A stretch of DNA of 64,000 nt from Vandiemenella viatica (taxonomy: Eukaryota; Arthropoda; Insecta; Orthoptera; Morabidae). The DNA is taken from NCBI GenBank assembly GCA_031002005.1, contig CM061914.1, positions 16,850,148 through 16,914,147 on the forward strand, read 5' to 3'. Below the pieces are notes generated by a model. It searched no databases, was not told the DNA's origin, and was given only the letters and a program-made list of their open reading frames with translations. The position numbers were made by a program, and so were the translations under genes. This document shows positions 11,512 through 22,446 of this stretch, one piece after another. Within the stretch, counting starts at the first letter, position 1. Every line of letters starts with the position of its first letter.

Positions 11512-12070
11512 AGCAGTTCTATCATTACCGTGGCGCCCAAATATGATGATGAATTCTTGTAGAACTCGACGAAACAAATCGAAAATAAAGAATAATTTTT
11601 TTTTGATATCTCGCTTGGTTTTCGAGATCATAGGTATAGTTCCTTCTGCTTTTGGTGTTTTTTCTTCTGGTCCAGGCCGTATTTCAACCTAGCAACAATC
11701 ACTAGGAAGAAAATAAATAACAAATAGTGCATTTCCACCGTGTAGATATGGTGGTTTCTGTGGAAAAAAAAACCTCCTCACATATGAGTTACAATATCTC
11801 GAGAACTAAGCGAGATATCAAAAAACTTTATTCTTTATTTCTCATTTGTCTCGTCGAGTTACATATGAATTCATCATCAAATTTGGCTATACCGAAATTT
11901 TCCCTCTGGTCCAGGCCGTATTTCAATCTAATTACGTCAATTTTGAGATACGATATCTCGATAACTAAGCGAGATATCAAAAAATTTTATTCTTTACTTC
12001 CAATATGTCTCGTCGAGTTCTATAAGAATCAATCATCAGATTGTGGCGCCACGGTAATGATAGAATCCCC
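11512..12070. repeat. Foldback repeat with about 115-bp arms and a third internal copy
   Basis: The arm at about 11512-11640 (ttctatcattaccgtggcgc ... gatatctcgcttggttttcg) is the reverse complement, with scattered changes, of about 11944-12065 (ctcgataactaagcgagata ... gcgccacggtaatgataga). A third copy in the same orientation as the right arm lies at about 11788-11885. Each unit also holds an internal palindrome around gatatctcg. The 172-residue frame at 11727-12245 spans it and is treated as an artefact. Confidence 0.75.
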
Positions 12071-12479
12071 TTATTTTTTGATAAAATATATAAAAAAAAT
12101 TGCTCCTTCGGTACGTCCACAATATTTTTCTTCTCCTCCTATGGCGGCTTACTTTAAATTGGTCGGCAGAGTGAAATTTTACTATAGTTTCACTTGGACT
12201 CTCGCGCTTTCAAATTCTGATTTGGAACTGGTATCGTATTTCTGACAACAATCACAATTATTATGTTACACAACACTCGCAGTAACAAATGAGCATAACC
12301 TTTCATCTGATGTTTCATAGATGCTGTGCGACATAGCAGTTTTGGTTTTATTAGCTACTAGGTGCCAGCGAGCAAAAAAAGTAGTTTGATTCCTCCAAAT
12401 AATAGGAAGCCGTTCATACACTTGAAATCGCGATATGCATTTCGACTGCACGAATGAACTAAATCCGTGCTGTAGTTTT

Positions 12480-12850
12480 CGGGTGAATCACTTTCAACGC
12501 AAAAATGAATACTAATTCGTGGACTCCATCTTAGATTTATCAGTTTTTCGGCTTCACATCAAAATGAAACATGCCCTACATTATCCCTGGGACCTTGGGA
12601 TATACGTTATTCGAAAACCAATCAAACTAGTAGTCTAGTTTTTGCGTGAATCGCGTTCAATAAAAAATTCATGCTCATTTGCTTATCCTGATATCCTACA
12701 TTTCTCAGCTTTCTTGTTTCGCATCTGAATGAAATATACTCTATTTTACCCCCACGACCAGACGCTATACATTATCTAAAACTTAAAAAAGCCGACTGGT
12801 GGAATCCCGTCCATCTAGACAGAGGGACAGACAGACACAAATTAAAATAA
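12480..12850. repeat. Short tandem-unit insect repeat, copy 1
   Basis: Two degenerate units share ttctcagctt/tttttcggcttcacatc, a segment with gctatacattatct/atacgttattcgaaa, and gtctagtttttgcgtgaatc. It ends in gacagagggacagacagaca and an A-rich tail. The same unit order recurs at 41280-41625. Confidence 0.6.
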
Positions 12851-13627
12851 AAAAAGTAGCTTCCATTTCTGTAAGTCACTCCAAACTCTTTTTTTTAAAT
12901 GTTACCTATTTTGTTTATATAAATTTTTTAAGTGCTGCTTACATATTATATATATATCCCACCTGGACCGAGCCACGTGGTTTGTGCACACTCCCTTAGC
13001 GATACCAGAAGGAAGGAAAATTTAAACACTGAAATGAAGCGTTATAGAAGGATATTGAAAATAAATTACGGAATGTTATGAAAACGACGGGTGAGAAAAA
13101 AAATTGGTGAGAATTTCTTAGAAAGAAGAGACAGGATGGTGAGTCACAGGGATTACGAAAAATAGACTCGTAATTATAGTAAGGGATTAGGAAGACACGG
13201 AAGACTTCATCAAATCGTTGGAGAAGCTGGTGACTTAAAAGGGGGAGGGGACATTTCCCCTCAAGTATACCATTCTAGACAAACGAAATTAGAACTCTAA
13301 AAATTCGTTTGAATAATTGTAATAATGTTTTCACGATCATATTATTCTGTGTAAGGTTTTAAATTGCGGGAGAAAGCGTGTATGTTCAATAACTCTCGTC
13401 TCGTGGGCTGCGGTGTTGGGGCTCATGTTCTTGCAAGAAGCAGAAAGTGTGACGACCGAGGAATGCTGACCCAACAGTAGCTGAAACTCTGGGGCATTGG
13501 CCTCCTCGACACGGGTCTCACTCAGTGACCAGACACCGTCAACATGGAATGGGTTCCCTTATTGTATAAATCATTAATCCATCTTGCCGTCCATTTTATT
13601 TACTTCTCCCACCAGATTTCCAATGCT

Positions 13628-13658
<31 letters not shown>

Positions 13659-13980
13659 CTCGGATGGTTTTAAAAAAACTTTGATTTGTACGAAACTTGT
13701 CACCGACAGTCTAAACATTAATAATGAAAACGGCAAAAATCTTCTTACTGTATTAGTGCAAAGGCCAATGATTTAGTAAGTCACGTCTGAAAACATATTT
13801 CTATTACAAAATATTTTTATTGACAAACAGCATGGCCATTTAATTATGATCTTCCTTGAATATTTTTAAGAATGGCCCAGTGAGGCCGCAGTTTGTGTTA
13901 TATCTGCATTGGCTTATCTGTGTCAGTTCTTTTTAAAATTATTTACTTCTCATCGACATCGAGGTCATTTGATTCAGAAG
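12851..13980. other. Unassigned DNA with a 26-base poly(A) run
   Basis: A perfect A run lies at 13628-13653, probably the tail of an unrecognised retroelement. No coding family recognised; 13380-13560 is GC-richer but without a supported frame. Confidence 0.5.
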
Positions 13981-14135
13981 GTGAAACGAAGGCAGTTGCC
14001 CACAGCTTCCCGAAAGAACTATTCCGGCATTCACCTGAACTGATTTCGAGAAACCATGGAAAACCTAAATGTGGACGGTTGGATGGGGATTCGAACCCGC
14101 GTCTTTACGACTGTCAGGCCCACCACGCTCGGCAT
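13980..14135 (-). mobile_element. tRNA-derived SINE copy, family A
   Basis: Minus-strand B box (gggttcgaatcccc, 14086-14099 region) followed by the family body: acatttaggttttccatgg, ttcaggtgaatgccgg, cttcgggaag. Structure as in the copy at 1735. Confidence 0.7.
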
Positions 14136-14435
14136 TCATTGGTTGTCACCATTTTTATCATTTGTGTTTTACTTGTACCAGACCTACATCTATTCCGGAC
14201 AAGTACTCAACCTAAATACAAAAATCTTTACTGTCTGAATACTAATTGTTTATTAGAAGTTTTAACATCTCTCTCTACAAGTAATACTCTAACAATCAGC
14301 TTTGTGGGCCTATTTTAAATGTTTATCCTGTAAATGACACTACAGAACCTATTTTTTAGTTTAAATAAGCATAATTTCAGAGTAATCCAATCTGATTACC
14401 CAAAAACCACACCATGTAACTAATTTTCGTAAGTA

Positions 14436-14717
14436 ATGGCAATCAGGGGCGGATCCAGGGGGGGGGGGGGGGCTAGGGGGCTGAAGCCCCCCCCGAAACT
14501 ATCTGGGGGCACCCCCGACATAGTAATTTCGGAGACCTTTTTTTTTAGCTCTACAGATTCGAGGCCCGAGGAGGCAATAAAGACTACCCCATGGCCAACT
14601 CAAGCCCCCCCCCCCAAAAACCAAAATCCACTGAAGGCAACCCCTCCCAACCAAAATCCATTCAAGCCAAGCCCCCCCCCCCCAAACCGAAATCCTGTAT
14701 CCGCCCCTGATGGCAAT
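14436..14717. mobile_element. hAT-type MITE with perfect 8-bp target duplication
   Basis: The element occupies 14444-14709. It begins caggggcggatccagg and ends cctgtatccgcccctg, a 16-bp inverted repeat with one mismatch. It is flanked by atggcaat at 14436-14443 and 14710-14717. The 8-bp duplication and CAGGGGCGG ends are those of hAT elements. The interior is G/C-homopolymer-rich and encodes nothing; the frame crossing it is spurious. Confidence 0.92.
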
Positions 14718-15004
14718 CAAATATTTGTGAAGCATTTTATGCTTGCTGGTCGGCTTAATAAATGAGATAACTACTGAAAAAAAAAAAAAGATATTTTAGT
14801 ATAGCTCGCTGGTCTGGCTGCTTTTATCCTCTGTTTTCGCCCTCTTCTTCCTACTATGCGTGCATAGGACTCCTATGCACTGCAACTTCACCAGTGTCTC
14901 CGACACTATCGAACATCAAAAATGTAATGCTTATAGCATTCTGCATTCTTTTTTTTTCCTTATTCAAGGCATTCACTCGTTTGCACAATGTCTTTCGTCT
15001 TTAG
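14718..15004. other. Unassigned DNA
   Basis: No supported feature. Confidence 0.4.
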
Positions 15005-15339
15005 TCTTTCATCTTTAAGTGCCTAAAAAGTCCAATTTTTGAATAGCAGGTTCTTCCACAATGATGGCACACAACACATTAGAGCGTGGTGGAACACCTC
15101 TTCTCATCTTCTCCTGTTCCTTCCTACGATTTCTTTTTTCAGATTTTAGCTGTCGCCGTTGCTCTTCATAATGCTGTGATCCCTCGCGAACCATTTGTCG
15201 CCATGCAGATTGATTACAGGCTTCATCCCCCCAGTTGTTTCTATTTATCAGACATTTCTTTAAGTCCAATGCCGTATCGTTCCACTTGTCCTCCTCGATT
15301 TCGCTGGCCGTTCTTTAGTTTCGAATACAGGAGGCGACT
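15005..15339 (-). mobile_element. LINE fragment 1 of 4: C-terminal tail of the interrupted RT protein
   Basis: Minus-strand coding relic: RLLYSKLKNGQRNRGGQ, then with breaks QSAWRQMVREGSQHYEEQR and a basic end (SEKRNRRKEQEKMRR). This is the tail typical of CR1/RTE-type proteins, after 'RWVGHVxRM'. It is continuous with 17333-17775: removing the DNA transposon at 15340-17332 plus one cgact copy joins ...MLNSR to LLYSKL in frame. Confidence 0.75.
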
Positions 15340-17332
15340 CACACAGAGGTATTTGACACAAAAACTCGATCAAAATTATTTCTACGTAATTTGTATTTTA
15401 TTTCGTTTCTTTTGTGTATTAGAACTTACAACTATGAAGTAGGAGTAATAATAAAGAACATATACTTTGAACACACACTTTATTACATAATAAGCGATTA
15501 TTTACAAAACACGTAAACAATAATCATACATGTACTCTAAAATAATATCATTCTGACGAACCGTCCCATCCCTTTTTGCCGGAAGAGGTTACGGTCCGTA
15601 CTCTTCTTGACTACTCGGGTCCCATTAAAGAAATATTTTAATGGTTTCTCGTTGAATGATTTACATTTTCTTTTACATGATGAAGCTCGAATACGGATCC
15701 AAAGTCAATGAAATCATATTAATGACATCTGAGTTGCACGGCTAAATTTTCTTGCGTTTTTTTTTTTTTGCTGTCGTCAGTATTTTGACTGGTTTGATGC
15801 AATCCTCCATCCTTTCCTATCCTATGCTAACCTTTTCATTTCTACATTCCCCATACAGCCCACGTCCTGAATTATCTGTTTCATATATTCTAATCTCTGT
15901 TTTCCTCTACAGCTCTTACCTTCGACTGTTCCCTCCGCTAACAAATTAACCAATCCAGCATGTCTCAAAATATGACTTACCAGCCTGTCTCTTCTTTCCG
16001 TAAGCTTCTTCCACAAACTTCTTTTCTCACCCATCATTTCCAAAACTCGTTCATTTCTTACTTTGTCTGTCCACTTAATTTTCAGCATTCTTCTGTAGCA
16101 CCACATTTCAAATGCTTCAATTTTATTTATTTCCGGTGTTCCTAAAGTCCATGTTTCGCTACCATAAAGTGCTGTGCTCCTCACAAAGAGTTTTAAAAAG
16201 TTCTTTCTAATTCCTAGATCAACATTTGAAACTAAAAGGTTTCTTGAGTATCTCTCCCTAAATTGTCGAAATTGTTTGGTTCTAACGTCTGCTGCTGTTT
16301 CGGAGAGTGTGTATACTCTATTATAATTGGGCCCTCAATCAATACTTCGTGTATTATAGGTGACGTAGGATGCGACGAGTGCAGTTCAGTTTACATCTTA
16401 ACCCTTTAGTGGCAGTGGGGAGCGTTATTTTTTTTTTGTTTTTCCCTCCAGATGATACAGTATTTACAGAATAGTAGAAAATCTGTTTTGTTAATACCTG
16501 TAATCTCTGCGGATATCGTTTGCTACAATCAGTCAAATCTTCGAAAGATTTTCTAGGCCAACCAACATTGGACGGTTTGGATTTAATAGGGATTTAGATA
16601 CATCCTAGTAACCAATCATGGTATTTTTTTTTTCAAAATACACTCTCAGTTCTCTTACCAGCCTGCCATTTTGTTTTAATTTCCAATTTAAACCTTGAAA
16701 TATTTCTTCGAACTGTTGCGTTTGTTCGGCGGTGAGTGTCGGTTGATTTAAAATATTTTCCTCTACTAATTCCAACTTTTACACGAAATAACTTTTCTGG
16801 TCAAGAGCTCAATATCAGAAGAGACAATAGCAAAGAAAATCTTAGATGAATTAATGTGACAGAAAAGAAGCTAGAATTTTTTCTAATAAGTAGATGTTTG
16901 GCACCTAGTTTTGAATGAAACTCCAAGATAGTACACTAAACTAAAAACCTACAAGAAATCAGGCCTGGGAAAGGTTGCAAAATATAACAAAATCACTCTT
17001 TAAGACTTTTCATAATAAAAAAAATTAAGTACAAAATTAAGTGCAAAAATGTACAGAAATAAAGTTGTGCGATACTTTTGTATATATGTTACTATTATTT
17101 CAATTCTTCAATTCCAGGTACCTGGCTGTACAATATTCATCATTAAAATCAACAGTACTCACTTAACATCACTCACAAATTTTAATTTTCTTGTATTTGC
17201 TTGGTAGCAGTAAATGCGTCTTACAATGTGCTCAGGAGACAACTGTTCTGCCTAGAGTCAGGTAGATACGGGTTCCCGAGTTTTGCTTGAATTATTTTTT
17301 GATCGGCTTTTAGTGTCAGATACCTCTGTGTG
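15340..17332. mobile_element. Unclassified non-autonomous DNA transposon, 5-bp target duplication
   Basis: The plus-strand left end is cacacagaggtatttgacac and the right end, reverse-complemented, is cacacagaggtatctgacac. The inverted repeat runs on to about 35 bp (...cgatcaaaa) with few mismatches. Flanks are cgact at 15335-15339 and 17333-17337 (AGTCG on the minus strand). Removing the element and one duplication restores the LINE frame (AAC AGT CGC CTC CTG). No transposase frame is seen. A 5-bp GC-containing duplication and CACA ends are compatible with Transib, but this is only a hypothesis. Confidence 0.75.
15757..16241 (-). mobile_element. 3' fragment of an RTE-type LINE
   Basis: A minus-strand copy of the 3' end of the RTE family seen at 32920-37139. 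It encodes the RT tail (STALYGSETWTL, WCYRRMLKIKWTDKVRN, RRDRLVSHILRHAGLVNLL) and ends with the family 3' sequence ctgacgacagc plus poly(A). The 5' end stops at about 16241, inside the codons before STALYGSE. Both junctions show tttcttg, a likely 7-bp duplication. It sits inside the transposon at 15340-17332. Confidence 0.85.
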
Positions 17333-17337
17333 CGACT

Positions 17338-17775
17338 GTTCAACATTCGGATGACGTGTCCAACCCATCGAAGTTGGTGCTTAATTATTACTGCTCCAAT
17401 GCTTGTGGTAGTCGCTTCTTCTAGTATACTGACATTTGTTCGACGGTATTGCCACTTTATCCTAAGTATTATTCTCAGATAGCATTGGTGATACTTCTCG
17501 AGACATTTTAAGTGTCTTTTGTAGGTAGTCCAAGTCTCACATCTGTAGAGTTGGTATTTCAATGGTACTGTAAACGTGGATCTTTGTCATGATTGTCAAA
17601 TACTCTCTGTACGAGTCGGCCGTAATCTGCACTAACACATCTTATTCGATACTGAATTTCTGTATCAATATTTTCCTTTGTTGAGATATGGCTACCGAGG
17701 TGCGGAAAATGTTCCACTTCCTATAGAGTTTTTCCTTTGACTATAATAGATGGAGCCACTATGTTGGAGTTGGTG
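17338..17775 (-). mobile_element. LINE fragment 2 of 4: RT thumb and C-terminal region
   Basis: Minus-strand coding relic with YQLYRCETWTTYKRHLKCL, YLRIILRIKWQYRRTN, and KHQLRWVGHVIRMLNSR, the signature end of many insect LINE proteins. Further upstream (17600-17770) is a degenerate stretch reading PSIIVKGKTL and EVEHFPHLGSHIS. It is bounded on one side by the DNA transposon at 15340 and on the other by the SINE at 17776. Confidence 0.8.
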
Positions 17776-18007
17776 TCACCGAGCGCGGTGGGTGAACGGT
17801 TAGCGTTCTCGCCTCGCATTCGGGAGGACGACACTTCGAATCCCCGTCTGGGCATCCAGATTTGGGTTTTCCATAGTTTCCCCAAATCAGTCCAGATGAA
17901 TGCCAGGATACTTCAATCAAAAAGGCCATGGCTGAGTCCCCAGTCCCATCCCGCCTCTAATGACCTTAGCCGTCGACGAGGTGTAAAGCAATAAGTAAAA
18001 AAAAAAA
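17776..18007 (+). mobile_element. Full-length tRNA-derived SINE, family A
   Basis: The A-box-like segment gcgcggtgggtgaacggtta and B box cttcgaatccccgt are spaced as in a tRNA-derived RNA polymerase III promoter. They are followed by atttgggttttccat, cagtccagatgaatgcc, a ccttagccgtcgacgaggtg segment and an A tail. Flanking tggagttggtg (17765-17775) and tggtgttggtg (18009-18019) form an 11-bp target duplication with one change. This is the best reference copy of the family in the window. Confidence 0.88.
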
Positions 18008-18019
18008 GTGGTGTTGGTG

Positions 18020-18199
18020 CTGGTTGGTAGGATCTGCGTCATGGTAGCATTAAACTCTTTGGCAATTGTCTTGTAAGCTTTTGTAAATACATTTAAAATA
18101 ATTTGCAATTCTTCTTCTGAGGTAGCCATAATCACAGAGTCATCTGCATATTGAAGTTCAACGACTGAAGTTGAGGTTAGTTTGGACTTGACTAGTAGT
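18020..18199 (-). mobile_element. LINE fragment 3 of 4: RT catalytic motif region
   Basis: Minus-strand coding relic with TSVVELQYADDSVIMATSEE, which holds reverse-transcriptase motif C (YADD), and then LQIILNVFTKAYKTI. After the SINE is removed the frame continues through YQPAP into the thumb at 17338-17775. Upstream the frame runs into the hAT insertion at 18200 and resumes at 21798. Confidence 0.85.
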
Positions 18200-21100
18200 C
18201 AGGGGCGGCCCTAGGGCGGTGCGAGCGGTGCGACCGCACCGGGCGCCGTCATACGGGGGGCGCCAAAAATGCAGTGAGTGATTGTCTGCGGAAAAAATGA
18301 TTAATAAATTACATAATAACCCAGCTTGCTGTTCACATTTATATATATATATATATATATATATTACACTAATTATCCAGAAGAGTTTAAAAACATAAGA
18401 GCTTCAGTCTCGAGTTTCTCCATTTAAGAAAACTACAACTCATCCATGATTAGCGCTCTCCGGGGTCGCGTAGCGCCTCCTGCACCCGTTTCCTGCCTTT
18501 TTGGCTGTAGTCTTCAAGTTCACTCACCAGTAGCGGATATACTAATTTTCTGAGTCGGGGCTAAAACCTGCGACTGCCGCGCTTTCAAATATGCATTTAT
18601 TAATTTGCCGCCTGCAGCAGTTTAAAGCTGTTCTTTGATTTTTCCGCCCCCTCAAGGTTGCCACTCAGGGCAGTAGAGCTAAGAAAGAAGGTCACCGCTC
18701 ACGAATTTTTCAATTACCGCCCCTTTAAACATGATTTTTTCACTAGGGGTAAGTGTCCTGGTTTGCCCCACCCCACTAGATCTGGCACTCATTTGCATGT
18801 GGGAATATGTGCATGAGGTGAGATTCAACCTAATTGTCTATTTCTGCAATGTTAAACCTTAGATGATTCCAATTAACATTGGTAGCTTAAATATTTACAA
18901 AATGTAATATCTCTTTTACAGACATGTCGCTACCCCCCCCCCCCCCTCCCCACCTTTTTTTTTTTTTTAAAAAAAATACTAAACCCAGGCAAAATTCAGG
19001 AAGCTTCAAAATTGCTTACAAATTTTTTTAGGTTTGAGATGTCATCTGAATCGTCGGTATCAGAACTAGTTCAACAAGTGATGGAAGAAAACTTATTTAA
19101 TAGAAGTTTTTCAGACGAGGCTCATGATGGTAAAGAGCAGAATGTACAGTACAAGAAGAGTTTGCTCTGGTCGCAACGTCGTCTACACTTGAAAATGGGG
19201 TATACCATCCATACCATCACCGTCGCCTTTTCAAAATACAAATTATGATGATATTTCAAAATGATCACTCTTTGACCCTGCAGTCAGAGATGAATAATTA
19301 TTCGAGCAACGAAAAAATCCAAGAAAAAAGTCATGGATGTCATTTTTAAAATACGCATTTTCAAAGGGTAACGTCAAATGAAGAAATTTCTAAAAGAAGA
19401 TGGCTTGTTTACTCTAAATCTGAAGATAAAGTATATTGTTTTTACTCTTGTGTATCCAACAGAAGGTCTCACTCTTATTTGACGATTGTAGCTACTTATC
19501 AGAGCATTTAAAAACTCACAAAACTTCCTTAAATCACCAGCACACCATGCTGAGTTGGATAGAAGCGGCTAAAGAACTTCAGTGTAATAGACAAGCATTC
19601 GTAAATACAGACTGAAGACAAAATATTACGGTGGGTTGCAATCCTCGAATGAATGATGTCCACAATTTTATTTTTAAAGTGCAATTATTCTTTGGATCTG
19701 AAACACTAAATGCTTCTAATAACGGTAACTAACTGAGTATATTGCAACTGCTAGGAAAAAAAGGCACTGTGATGATTGAGCGTCTCCGCCGTATTGCTAA
19801 TGAGACAAATGTCTATAATTTTGGAAAATGTGTTAAGAACGATTGAATTTCTTAATAAAATTTTGAGTATGGTTAAATCATCTAAATACTCTTACATCAT
19901 ACTGAATTGAACTGAATTGTCAGTCACGTCGAACAATTATCTTTAACATTGCTTTTGTTAACACTAATGAAGACGAAGTCAAAGTTTGTGTTTCTTTGCT
20001 TAAAAGCCGGTAAGTGACTCTTCGGGACCTGGAAGCTGGACTCAGTGGCCTGCATTTTAATGATACATTGCAAAAGTTTGATTTGGATTGCCGAGGCTAA
20101 AGATATGACAATGGATCCAAAATGATAGGAGGAAACAAAGGTGTCCAAGCAAAATCATGATCCAATATCTTCCCAAGCATTTTTTAAATTTATTTAGCTT
20201 TCATTAAATCTGGTAATAGCAGGAGCCACCAAAACATCAATTAGATCAGTTTCCTTAGCTGGAATTCTTTAATGAATGTTTGTTTCATTCTCTCGATCAA
20301 AAAAACGATGGGAAGTGGTATCCAAGAACTTGGTAGGACTATCGCCAATTTTTTTTTGCGAAACTCGTTTGGAGAATAGAGTTTCTATCCTCACTGCAGT
20401 TCGTTATCACTATTCTTCAATTTGTGGCGCCCTTCTGGAAATGAATTTTTCACTTGCAACAACAGAGCCAGATCATGGAGCAATTTGAGTTCATAGTTAC
20501 ATAGTGACATAGTGATTTGTTATAATACATTGTTTCGAGAAAATATTGTAAGCAAGGCTATTCAGGATGAAAGTGGATTCAGAAGCAATCCACAATTGCT
20601 GGAAAAGAGCTCCGAATTTGAGACAGTACCGGGGTTATTTGTCTGTTCTGATAACAGCTAGAGTTAGAGAGATTGCTTCTCAGACTGAGACATATCCTTT
20701 TATTAAGCCAGTCAGATCCCAGAGTTTTTGAGTACGAGGCCGTAGATGAGATAGCAACAGATCCCAAAGAACTGTTACAATTAATGTGTTTTAGCATATA
20801 ATCGCTACAACTGAGAACGCCTTCGTCACTAAATGTTCACAACACTCTAAATTTAATAATACAGTGTCGTTCTTACAAATTATCAAAACAATTCCTTAAT
20901 TGGAATAATCTTGTGCCGATTTAGAAATGAGTTTAACTAATGGAGAAAAATATGACATATCAAGTTGTGCATTGACTGAGGAACTTTCTAACTGAAACTA
21001 TTGTTGATGGTGTTTGAATCAACAGAACCAATAAAAGATCAACTTATGAAACAAAATGGTTGGCAGAATTTATTTTCGAATGTATGGACTGCACTTTGAA

Positions 21101-21789
21101 TTTTGCTAACGATATCTGTGACTGTCGCTAAAGGAAAACAAATTTTAGTAAATTAAAACTTATTTACGGTAAACTCGGACTCAAGATAGACTTTCAGATC
21201 TTGCAATTTTATCTATAGAAAATAAAATTATCAAAGGGCAAAAACGTGGAAGTTGATAATCTAGGCCTTATAGTTATGATTTTATTTCCTCATTTGTTTA
21301 AAACAAACACTTATATGTAAATTCGACGTACACGTGATGTCAGCATTGTGTACGCCATAGTAGCGTAAATAAACCTTTTCAACCATATAGTGTTCTTTTT
21401 TACTGTTGTTTCTCCTTCATACCATTGCTATCCAATACTAATCTTTCTGACGTTTTCTGCACCCGGCTTGGCTCGACTGGAATTCATAACACATTCATAT
21501 ACGAATTGGCATTCTAATCCCACGAAAACTGATTTTTCGATCTGGATAAAAGTAGATAGTCAGTACGTTAATCCAAATTTTCTCTTAAACTATTCAACCG
21601 CTTCGACGTGAAACAGTAACAAATATCCAAGAAAAAAAAGTTACATTTATAATTTTACTAGGATGTAAAAAATGTATGTTATCATCAGTCTGTCTATATG
21701 GACACCTTAATCATGAATAAGAGATTGCACATTTGAGGCGCCACAATGAAATCTCGCACCACCATGAAAAATTGCTAGGGCCGCCTCTG
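18200..21789 (+). mobile_element. Degenerate hAT element inserted in a LINE
   Basis: It begins caggggcggccctagg and ends ctagggccgcctctg, giving a terminal inverted repeat of about 15 bp. Flanks are ctagtagt (18192-18199) and ctcgtagt (21790-21797), an 8-bp duplication with one change. Coding remnants appear in order on the plus strand: an N-terminal part (19036-19248), a ZMYM1/TTF-like segment (RWLVYSKSEDKVYCF-type, 19390-19460), a core piece (KRWEVVSKNLVG, 20300-20345), and a decayed dimerisation region near 21125-21260. Multiple stops and shifts. A (TA)n run lies at 18340-18363. Confidence 0.88.
19036..21265 (+). pseudogene. hAT transposase remnant (ZMYM1/TTF-like type)
   Basis: The best-preserved pieces are MSSESSVSELVQQVMEENLF at the N-terminus; a zinc-finger/TTF-type stretch around 19390-19600 with a decayed downstream 'SVIDKHS' segment; KKRWEVVSKNLVGLSPIFF with CETRLENRVSILTAVRYHY at 20300-20415, matching the conserved block after the second catalytic region; and KLKLIYG with YL-KIKLSK near 21150-21235, the residue of the hAT C-terminal dimer domain. 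In an intact element the enzyme cuts and pastes at the CAGGGGCGG ends. At least five frame breaks make it non-functional. Confidence 0.75.
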
Positions 21790-21797
21790 CTCGTAGT

Positions 21798-22060
21798 CTA
21801 TTAAGATTAAATAGTTTCCTGTCAGTTCGGTATATAATATCAAATCCCGATGGTATTTGTCACTAATAAGATTAGGCAGAGTGCCCACAAGTACTGTGAA
21901 TCTGCATCACTGGTTGCTTCTACTAGGCTTCTCGGTTCTTCTCCGCTGTAGGTACTTGATAATGTTCAAACTGATGAAACGCACAATATTTCGCTGATGG
22001 TCTCATTTCTGATTGGCGCATCTAGTCATGCGTAGTATTCCTGCACTGCCTGTATTCTAC
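21798..22060 (-). mobile_element. LINE fragment 4 of 4: upstream RT region
   Basis: Joining 21798 to 18191 after removal of the hAT element and one duplication gives IYRTDRKLFNLNRLLVKSKL followed in frame by TSVVELQYADD, the usual order before motif C in this LINE group. Beyond about 21890 the coding signal decays, so the upstream limit is approximate. Confidence 0.7.
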
Positions 22061-22084
22061 ACCAGATTTTTCCTTTAGTAATAT

Positions 22085-22440
22085 GCACAGCCAATTCGGT
22101 TCGATTTGCCAATGACGTTACTGTGCTCGCAAAAAATGTAAGGATGCAAAAGATAGACTAGAGAATATGGAGAAAATAATATGAAATAAATATAATGTGA
22201 TAATAAAATAAGCTAAAACGGAAGTGGCAGAGAGGAAACTTCAGAAGTTAAAACAATGGTTAGGAACCATATATTAGAAGATGCCAAAAAATGTACTTAT
22301 TTGGGAAACGGAATCACAAATGACGAATGAAGCAGGAGGAAAATAAGGAGCAAGATCAGCCAATAAAGGTTCATATAACGTCAGTTGAAGTATAAGAAAG
22401 ATTACTAAGAAGCCTGAATGGTAAAACTGAAGAGAAGAAA
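22085..22440 (+). mobile_element. Fragment of another LINE reverse transcriptase
   Basis: Plus-strand degenerate coding: VRFANDVTVLAKNVR is motif C with the second-position Asp changed to Asn, followed by KAKTEV-like and YLGNGITNDE-like pieces (22295-22330) and a lysine-rich end. Multiple stops. It looks RTE-like but is too decayed to place. Confidence 0.55.
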
Positions 22441-22446
22441 GACTAG

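Noticed and set aside
11727..12245. 172-codon open frame
   Set aside because: It spans a foldback repeat, has AT-driven composition and no family signature.
14436..14765. 109-codon proline/glycine-rich frame
   Set aside because: It lies in a MITE with G and C runs; the frame starts in the target duplication and is low-complexity.
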